42,259 bases of DNA, taken from assembly GCF_016428805.1 (NCBI RefSeq), contig NZ_JAELTJ010000041.1, forward strand, positions 1 through 42,259. The letters run 5' to 3'. Positions 36,969 through 42,259 of this stretch are shown one piece after another. Positions within the stretch are counted from its first letter, which is position 1; each line of letters begins with the position of its first letter. Source of the stretch: Achromobacter sp. ASV32. GTDB lineage: Bacteria > Pseudomonadota > Gammaproteobacteria > Burkholderiales > Burkholderiaceae_B. Position numbers and translations under genes: made by a program. The notes under the pieces were generated by a model. It was not told the DNA's origin. It saw only the letters and a list, made by a program, of their open reading frames with translations, and ran no database searches.

Positions 36969-39347
36969 ATGCGTCATATCGCGCAATTCAGCCTTGCGGT
37001 CTTGCTCGCGGCAAGCCAACTCGGACCCGTGGCCAGCCAGGCCCATGCTCAACAGGCGGACAATCGCGTCAGCCTGAACTTCGTGGACACGGATATCCCT
37101 GCCGTGCTGCGCGCGCTGTCGCTGTTCACCAAGCGCAATTTCCTGGTGGACCCTCGCGTGAAGGGCAAGCTCACGCTGGTGTCGGACCGGCCCGTCGACA
37201 GTGGCCAGGCCCTGTCGATGCTGACCGGGGCGCTGCGCCTGCAAGGCTTTGCGATCGTGGAAGTGGACGGCGTGACGCGCGTCGTGCCCGAAGCCGACGC
37301 CAAGCTGCAAGGCAGCGCGGTGGTGGGCGATCCGCGTCCGGCGGCTCCGGCGGCGGGGGGCGCGGGCAAGGGCTCGGTGCCGGTGGCGACATTCGCGCGG
37401 GGCGGCTCGGGCAACAGCGGCGAGATGTTGACGCGGGTGTTTCCGCTCAAGTACGAGAACGCGGCGAACCTGGTGCCGGTGCTGCGGCCGATGGTGCCGC
37501 CGAACAATCCGATCAATGCGTACCCGGGCAACAACACGCTGGTGGTGACGGACTACGCCGACAACCTGGATCGCATCGCGGCGGTGATCGCGCGTATCGA
37601 CGTGCCCAGTTCGATCGACACGGACGTGGTGCCGGTGCGCTCGGGTATCGCGTCGGACATCGCGGTGCTGGCCTCGCAACTGCTGGACACGCAAAGCAGC
37701 GACCCGACGCAGCGCATCGCGGTGGTGGCGGACCCGCGCAGCAACAGCGTGCTGGTGCGCGCCGGCAGCCCGGCGCGCACACGCCTGGCACGCGACCTGA
37801 TCCTAAAGCTGGATGCGCAGCAGAACCGCGCGGGCAATCTGCACGTGGTGTACATGCGCAACGCGCAGGCCACGCGCATCGCCGAAGTGCTGGGGGGCCT
37901 ATTGGCCGGCCAGGCCAACGCCGCGCCGGGCGCAAACCCGGCGGGCGGCAATACGGGCGGTCCGCAAACGGGCGGCAACCGGCCGCCGCAGCAAGCGGGT
38001 GGCAGCAACGGCAATACCGGCCTGGGGCTGTCCGGGTCGACCGGATCGTCCAATTCCTCCAAGGCCGGCATGTCGGGCGACCAGGAACGCATCGCGCGTG
38101 ACGAGACCGGCAACCAGGCCGTGTCGTACTCGGCGGGTGGCGCCACCATCCAGGCTGATCCCGCCACCAACTCGCTGATCATTTCGGCGCCGGAGCCGCT
38201 GTACCGCAGCCTGCGCGAAGTGATCGACCAGCTGGACCAGCGCCGCGCGCAGGTGCTGGTGGAAAGCCTGATCGTGGAAGTCAGCGAAGATGCGGCGGCC
38301 GAGTTCGGCATCCAGTGGATGACCGGCGCGGGCAACATCAACAGCGGCGGCACCAGCTTCATCGGCGGCACCAACCTGGGCGGCAGCGGCCTGTCGGGCA
38401 AGGGCCCGACCTCGATCGACGCGCTGGGCGGCGGCCTGAGCCTGGGCGTGGTCAAGGGCACGGTGGACGTGCTGGGCAACAAGGTGATCAACCTGGGGGT
38501 GCTGGCGCGCGCCATGCAGAACACCGGCCAGGCCAACATCCTGTCCACGCCGAACCTGCTGACGCTGGACAATCAGTCGGCCAGCATCCTGGTGGGCAAG
38601 ACGGTGCCGTTCGTGACGGGCCAGTACGTCACCAACGGCGGCAACAACAACAACCCGTTCCAGACCATCGAACGCGAGGACGTGGGTCTGAAGCTGAACA
38701 TCCGGCCGCAGGTATCCGAAGGCGGCTCGGTCAAGCTGGACATCTACCAGGAAGTCAGCAGCATCGACGAAAGCCGTTCCACTCCCACCACCGGCATCGT
38801 GACCAACAAGCGCGCCATCGACACCAGCGTGCTGGTCGATGACGGCGAGATCATCGTGCTGGGCGGCCTGCTGGAAGAGAACGTGACGGTCACGTCCAAC
38901 AACGTGCCGGGCTTGAGTTCGATTCCGGTGCTGGGCGAACTGTTCAAGTACGAAAGCCGCAAGCGCACCAAGACCAACCTGATGGTGTTCCTGCGGCCCT
39001 ACGTGGTGCGCGACGCCAACCGCAGCGCCAGTGTCACGCTGGACCGCTACGACTACATGCGCCGCGCCCAGGCCGCCACGCAACCGGGCAATCACTGGCT
39101 GTTGCCGGATGCCCAGGCGCCGATGCTGCCGCCGGCCGGCGCGGGCGCGGGTTCGGTGTCCAACAACGTCTACGACGTTCGCGGCGGGCAAGCGGCCCAG
39201 GCCGGCCGTCCGGCCGCCGCCACCGTGCAGTCGTTCGCGGTGCGGCAATATCCGGACCTGGTGCAGACCAGCGACCCCTCGGTGCCGATCCGCGTCACCC
39301 GGCCCGTGACGGCGAGCGTGGCGCGCGACCTGTCCGCACTGCAATGA
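36969..39347 (+). CDS. gspD: Type II secretion outer-membrane secretin GspD
   Basis: This 792-residue secretin forms the outer-membrane exit channel. A signal peptide ([15 protein letters not shown], cut after AHA at residue 27) is followed by the N0 domain ([18 protein letters not shown]) and the N1-N3 domains. N1 begins at [20 protein letters not shown]. An unusual Gly/Asn/Gln-rich insert (about residues 317-365: [16 protein letters not shown]) interrupts N3. The secretin core has the gate region and [20 protein letters not shown], then [14 protein letters not shown] near the end. A Pro/Ala-rich tail follows the core. An in-frame ATG-like start at 36882 exists, but the signal peptide defines ATG 36969. 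The stop overlaps the gspE start (ATGA). Confidence 0.93.
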   Translation: MRHIAQFSLAVLLAASQLGPVASQAHAQQADNRVSLNFVDTDIPAVLRALSLFTKRNFLVDPRVKGKLTLVSDRPVDSGQALSMLTGALRLQGFAIVEVDGVTRVVPEADAKLQGSAVVGDPRPAAPAAGGAGKGSVPVATFARGGSGNSGEMLTRVFPLKYENAANLVPVLRPMVPPNNPINAYPGNNTLVVTDYADNLDRIAAVIARIDVPSSIDTDVVPVRSGIASDIAVLASQLLDTQSSDPTQRIAVVADPRSNSVLVRAGSPARTRLARDLILKLDAQQNRAGNLHVVYMRNAQATRIAEVLGGLLAGQANAAPGANPAGGNTGGPQTGGNRPPQQAGGSNGNTGLGLSGSTGSSNSSKAGMSGDQERIARDETGNQAVSYSAGGATIQADPATNSLIISAPEPLYRSLREVIDQLDQRRAQVLVESLIVEVSEDAAAEFGIQWMTGAGNINSGGTSFIGGTNLGGSGLSGKGPTSIDALGGGLSLGVVKGTVDVLGNKVINLGVLARAMQNTGQANILSTPNLLTLDNQSASILVGKTVPFVTGQYVTNGGNNNNPFQTIEREDVGLKLNIRPQVSEGGSVKLDIYQEVSSIDESRSTPTTGIVTNKRAIDTSVLVDDGEIIVLGGLLEENVTVTSNNVPGLSSIPVLGELFKYESRKRTKTNLMVFLRPYVVRDANRSASVTLDRYDYMRRAQAATQPGNHWLLPDAQAPMLPPAGAGAGSVSNNVYDVRGGQAAQAGRPAAATVQSFAVRQYPDLVQTSDPSVPIRVTRPVTASVARDLSALQ

Positions 39348-40771
39348 GCGCGCATCCCTTGCCCTACGCCTGGGCCCGCGCCCAGCGCGCGGTGCTGTCG
39401 CTGCGCACGGGCCACGCACAGCTGACGGTCAGCCCGCGCACCCCGGAGTGGGCCGTGCGCGAGATCCGGCGTTGCCACGGCGATATCGCCGTGACGCAGG
39501 TGGACGACGACGCGCTGGAAACCCTGCTGGCGGCGGCCTACAGCCATGCGGAGGACGCGGCGTCGGTGATGGGCGTGGCCGAAAACGAGATCGACCTGGA
39601 CCGCCTGCTGCAGGACATGCCCGAGGTGGCGGACCTGCTGGACGCGCAGGACGACGCGCCCGTGATCCGGATGATCAACGCGCTGTTCGCGCAAGCGGCC
39701 CGCGACGGCGCCAGCGATATCCACATCGAGCCGTTCGAGACCCATTCGGTGGTGCGCTACCGGGTCGACGGCACGTTGCGCGACGTGGTCAGCCCGCGCA
39801 AGGCGCTGCATGCCGCGCTGATCTCGCGCATCAAGATCATGGCGCATCTGGACATCGCCGAAAAACGCCTGCCGCAAGACGGCCGCATCGCGCTGCGGGT
39901 GGGCGGACGGCCGATCGACGTGCGGGTATCGACGTTGCCGACCGGCCACGGCGAGCGCGCGGTGCTGCGTCTGCTGGACAAGGAAGCCGGCCGGCTGCGC
40001 CTGGAAAAGCTGGGCATGGCGCCCCGCGTGTTGGGCCAGCTGGACCGGTTGATCCGCCAGCCGCACGGCATCGTGCTGGTCACCGGCCCCACCGGCAGCG
40101 GCAAGACCACCACGCTGTACGCGGCGCTGAGCCGGCTGGATGCGTCCACCAGCAATATCCTGACCGTCGAAGACCCGATCGAATACGACCTGCCGGGCAT
40201 CAGCCAGACGCAGGTCAACGCCAAGATCGACATGAGTTTCGCGCTGGCGTTGCGCGCCATCCTGCGGCAGGACCCGGACGTGATCATGATCGGTGAAATC
40301 CGCGACCTGGAGACCGCCCAGATCGCGGTGCAGGCCTCGCTGACCGGCCACCTGGTGCTGGCCACGTTGCACACCAACGACGCGGTGTCGGCCGTGACGC
40401 GCCTGACGGACATGGGGGTGGAACCGTTCCTGCTGTCGTCCTCGCTGCTGGGCGTGCTGGCGCAGCGGCTGGTGCGCAAGCTGTGTCCGGCCTGCAAGAA
40501 GCCGGTCGTGCAGGACGGCGTGCGGGTGTTCCAGCCGGTGGGCTGCGACGCGTGCAGCCATACCGGCTACAGCGGCCGCTCAGGTATCCACGAACTGTTC
40601 ACGGTGGACGACGAGGCCCGCAGGCTGATCCACGAAGGCAGCGACGAACGCGAGCTGCGCCGCGCTGCCAGCGCCGCCGGCATGTTCAGCATGCGCGAGG
40701 ACGGCGCGCGCTGGGTCGAAAGCGGCGATACGTCGCCGGAAGAGATCCTGCGGGTGACGCGGGACGCATAG
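39344..40771 (+). CDS. gspE: Type II secretion ATPase GspE
   Basis: This 475-residue cytoplasmic hexameric ATPase drives pseudopilus assembly. Residues 1-100 form the N-terminal domain that binds GspL. The core has [11 protein letters not shown], Walker A GPTGSGKT (248-255), the Asp box VEDPIE and Walker B with [13 protein letters not shown] His box, LATLHTNDA, follows. The zinc-binding tetracysteine site is C381-x2-C384 and C401-x2-C404, typical of GspE rather than PilB variants without it. ATG overlaps the gspD stop, so the two are translationally coupled. Confidence 0.94.
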   Translation: MSAHPLPYAWARAQRAVLSLRTGHAQLTVSPRTPEWAVREIRRCHGDIAVTQVDDDALETLLAAAYSHAEDAASVMGVAENEIDLDRLLQDMPEVADLLDAQDDAPVIRMINALFAQAARDGASDIHIEPFETHSVVRYRVDGTLRDVVSPRKALHAALISRIKIMAHLDIAEKRLPQDGRIALRVGGRPIDVRVSTLPTGHGERAVLRLLDKEAGRLRLEKLGMAPRVLGQLDRLIRQPHGIVLVTGPTGSGKTTTLYAALSRLDASTSNILTVEDPIEYDLPGISQTQVNAKIDMSFALALRAILRQDPDVIMIGEIRDLETAQIAVQASLTGHLVLATLHTNDAVSAVTRLTDMGVEPFLLSSSLLGVLAQRLVRKLCPACKKPVVQDGVRVFQPVGCDACSHTGYSGRSGIHELFTVDDEARRLIHEGSDERELRRAASAAGMFSMREDGARWVESGDTSPEEILRVTRDA

Positions 40772-40783
40772 GTCGCGCGACTG

Positions 40784-40814
40784 AAAAGGCGGGGCGCGCG
40801 ATGCCGCGCCCCGC
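40784..40814 (-). terminator. Terminator between convergent gspE and gspN
   Basis: GCGGGGCGCG (40789-40798) pairs perfectly with CGCGCCCCGC (40805-40814) around CGATGC. On the minus strand the stem is followed by CCTTTT, so it mainly serves the gspL-M-N operon. Confidence 0.75.
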
Positions 40815-40818
40815 GTGT

Positions 40819-41574
40819 CTATTTGCCCGTGCCGAACACCACCACGTCGTCGCTGCGCCGCCCCAGCGTCGACATCAGGCCGTCAAGCGCATTGCGGTCG
40901 GCTTCGCTGGCCGACGGCGCAAAGGTGGCCTGGCCCTGGAAGCGCACACCGCGCGGGCTGGCCGTTCCCTGGCCCGTGACGGCCAGCGGCCCACTCTCGG
41001 TGGTCAGCGCCAGGGTAGCGCCCGATTTGCCGTTGCCGCGGATCTTCAGCAGATAGGTGCCCACCGGCGCCACCCGCGTCAACGCCGTGCCGGCGTCGCG
41101 CCAGCGCAGTTCGGCCAGCGGCGCGTCGGGCAGGGCGCCACCCAGGCGCAGGGCCTGCCAGGTGACTTCTATCGTGCCTTCGGGCGCCAGCGTGTTCCAG
41201 GGCGCGCCCAGCGCCGGCAGCGCCGTGGCTGGCAGGCGCAGCGATTGCGCCGACAGTGTGACGCCGGTCCAGGCCAGGCCGGCGCGCACCGGCCCTTGCA
41301 GCCAGGGATGCGAGACCTCCAGCGTCAGCGACGACCAGCGCCATTGCCAGTGCAAGGCCTGCGGCAGCAGGCGGCGCGCGCCGGGCGGGCCCAGCGCGAT
41401 CCAGGCGCTGCCGTTCCACAGGGTGCCGGCCGCGTCGGCCAGCGTCACGGGCGCGTCGTCCGGCAGCAGCGCCAGCAGCCAGCGGGCGGGCAGCACCACG
41501 GCCGCGGCGGCCACGGCGCAGGCGCCGCAGGCCAGCGCCAGGCCGGTGCGCTTGGGCAGGCGGGGCAGACGCAT
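40819..41574 (-). CDS. gspN: Type II secretion protein GspN
   Basis: This 251-residue accessory inner-membrane protein has one N-terminal membrane segment (LALACGACAVAAAAVVLPAR) followed by the conserved LADAAGTLWNGSAWI block and a periplasmic beta-rich domain (HWQWRWSSLTLEVSHPWL; LAPEGTIEVTWQAL). GspN is not required in all type II systems. A longer frame to 41799 exists, but the ATG at 41574 overlaps the gspM stop by one base (TGATG) and matches the family start. It is the last gene of the minus-strand operon. Confidence 0.85.
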   Translation of the reverse strand: MRLPRLPKRTGLALACGACAVAAAAVVLPARWLLALLPDDAPVTLADAAGTLWNGSAWIALGPPGARRLLPQALHWQWRWSSLTLEVSHPWLQGPVRAGLAWTGVTLSAQSLRLPATALPALGAPWNTLAPEGTIEVTWQALRLGGALPDAPLAELRWRDAGTALTRVAPVGTYLLKIRGNGKSGATLALTTESGPLAVTGQGTASPRGVRFQGQATFAPSASEADRNALDGLMSTLGRRSDDVVVFGTGK

Positions 41575-42161
41575 CAGGAACGCGCCTGACGCGCCGGCAG
41601 GCCCAGCGTCACGCTGCCGTTGACCAGCCCGGGCAGGGGCCGGCCATTGGCGTTGGCGGCGCGGGTCAGTTCGACGCCCTTGACGGCCAGGCCCCAATCG
41701 CCGGCGGCATTTTCCAGCCAGCGTAGCAGCGCCGACGACGGAATCTCGGTCAGGGTCAGCTTGACGCTGTCGCCCTGGCCTGGATGGTCCAGTTGCCAAT
41801 GATCGGCGGGCAAACCGGCGCGTTCCAGGCTGGCCCTGATGTCCGCCGCGGCGGGCAGGGTGGCGGCGGGTGCGGCGGCCTTGCCCCGCAAGGCCACGGC
41901 CTGGGCGGCCACGTCGGCCACCGATGCGGCCTGGGCGCGCAGCTGGGGTAGTTCGTCGCGCAGCTTGCGGGTGGTGTTCAGGGCTGGCTCGATCAGGACG
42001 GTGAAGACCACCACCGCGCCCAGCAGCGCGGCCGCGCCGTTGACCAGCCGCCGTTCGCGCGGCGCCAGGGCCTGATAGCGCAGGCGCGCGCGGTCGGCAG
42101 CGGGCGCCAGGGGTTTGCAGGCGGTGCGCCAGGCGGCGTGGAGGCGTTCGAGGGGCTTCAT
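41574..42161 (-). CDS. gspM: Type II secretion protein GspM
   Basis: This 195-residue bitopic inner-membrane protein stabilises GspL. It has a short cytoplasmic N-terminus (RYQALAPRERRLVNGAAALL) of the GspM type, one helix (GAVVVFTVLIEPAL), then a coiled-coil-like stretch and a ferredoxin-like periplasmic domain (IRASLERAGL to SALLRWLENAAGDWGLAV). Start overlaps the gspL stop (ATGA at 42161-42158), and its own stop overlaps the gspN start, so the three are tightly coupled. Confidence 0.88.
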   Translation of the reverse strand: MKPLERLHAAWRTACKPLAPAADRARLRYQALAPRERRLVNGAAALLGAVVVFTVLIEPALNTTRKLRDELPQLRAQAASVADVAAQAVALRGKAAAPAATLPAAADIRASLERAGLPADHWQLDHPGQGDSVKLTLTEIPSSALLRWLENAAGDWGLAVKGVELTRAANANGRPLPGLVNGSVTLGLPARQARS

Positions 42162-42259
42162 GGTTGCTTGCGCGTGATGCGCCAGGTGTTGTCGGTATCG
42201 CCGCGTTCCAGCTTCAGGCCCAGCGCCGCGGCCTGTTGAATCAGGGCAGGGGTTTCCGC
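42158..42259 (-). CDS. gspL: Type II secretion protein GspL, C-terminal end (cut by window edge)
   Basis: The last 33 or so residues are present: ETPALIQQAAALGLKLERGD, then NTWRITRKQP and TGA at 42160-42158. This matches the end of the periplasmic ferredoxin-like domain of GspL. The assignment leans on the overlap with gspM and the known L-M-N order. Confidence 0.75.
   Translation of the reverse strand, partial: AETPALIQQAAALGLKLERGDTDNTWRITRKQP

Noticed and set aside
37899-39419. 506-codon minus-strand frame opposite gspD
   Set aside because: Shadow of the secretin gene; no motif and no ribosome binding site.

Overview
The window is high-GC chromosomal DNA with gene families and gene order typical of the Alcaligenaceae, most likely Achromobacter or a close Bordetella relative. 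Signs are the nadE-glnB pair, an orphan 'Bug' binding protein, branched-chain keto-acid dehydrogenase genes and a gsp type II secretion cluster. The genus is inferred from protein character; no search was run.

Left part (1-10271), ordinary chromosome: the end of a LysR regulator, a SpeG-like spermidine acetyltransferase, a divergent heavy-metal pair (zntA/cadA ATPase and its MerR-type regulator cadR, sharing a promoter with the 19-bp spacer of that family), a YdjA-like nitroreductase, and a compact bkdA1-bkdA2-bkdB-lpdV operon for branched-chain 2-oxoacid oxidation that ends in a strong terminator.

Middle part (about 10272-27310), an accessory region built from scars and imported genes. It opens with a tyrosine-recombinase gene cut off after about 100 codons by a decayed IS3-family element (IS407-like). 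Then come a GT4 glycosyltransferase, two tiny transposase remnants (IS3 and IS5 type), a tannase/feruloyl-esterase-like lipoprotein, another IS3 transposase tail fused to a frameshifted and truncated MFS transporter, and an intact sugar-acid operon on the minus strand. That operon holds an L-fuconate dehydratase-like enolase-superfamily enzyme, a PdxA-like dehydrogenase, a Bug binding protein, an MFS permease and a COG3618 amidohydrolase/lactonase, several linked by ATGA overlaps. A divergent LysR regulator and a fumarylacetoacetate-hydrolase-fold enzyme sit on the other side. Together they look like a transport and breakdown route for a deoxy-sugar acid or related hydroxy acid, with lactone hydrolysis, dehydration, oxidation and C-C cleavage or second dehydration all represented. 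A large YbiO-like mechanosensitive channel closes the region.

Right part (27311-42259), chromosome again: an exported protein with a phosphohistidine domain followed by an ATP-grasp domain, argH, a YbdG-like mechanosensitive channel, glutamine-dependent nadE, glnB (PII), and type II secretion genes. gspF faces away from gspD-gspE, and gspL-gspM-gspN converge on gspE. A 149-bp element with 34-bp inverted arms lies between glnB and gspF, and a run of 15-bp direct repeats lies between nadE and glnB.

The points most worth following are the exported phosphohistidine/ATP-grasp protein, the sugar-acid operon that has PdxA but no kinase, the large inverted repeat after glnB, and a possible 35-residue ORF with a very good ribosome binding site between the FAH gene and the first mscS gene. 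No tRNA, rRNA or CRISPR array was seen.
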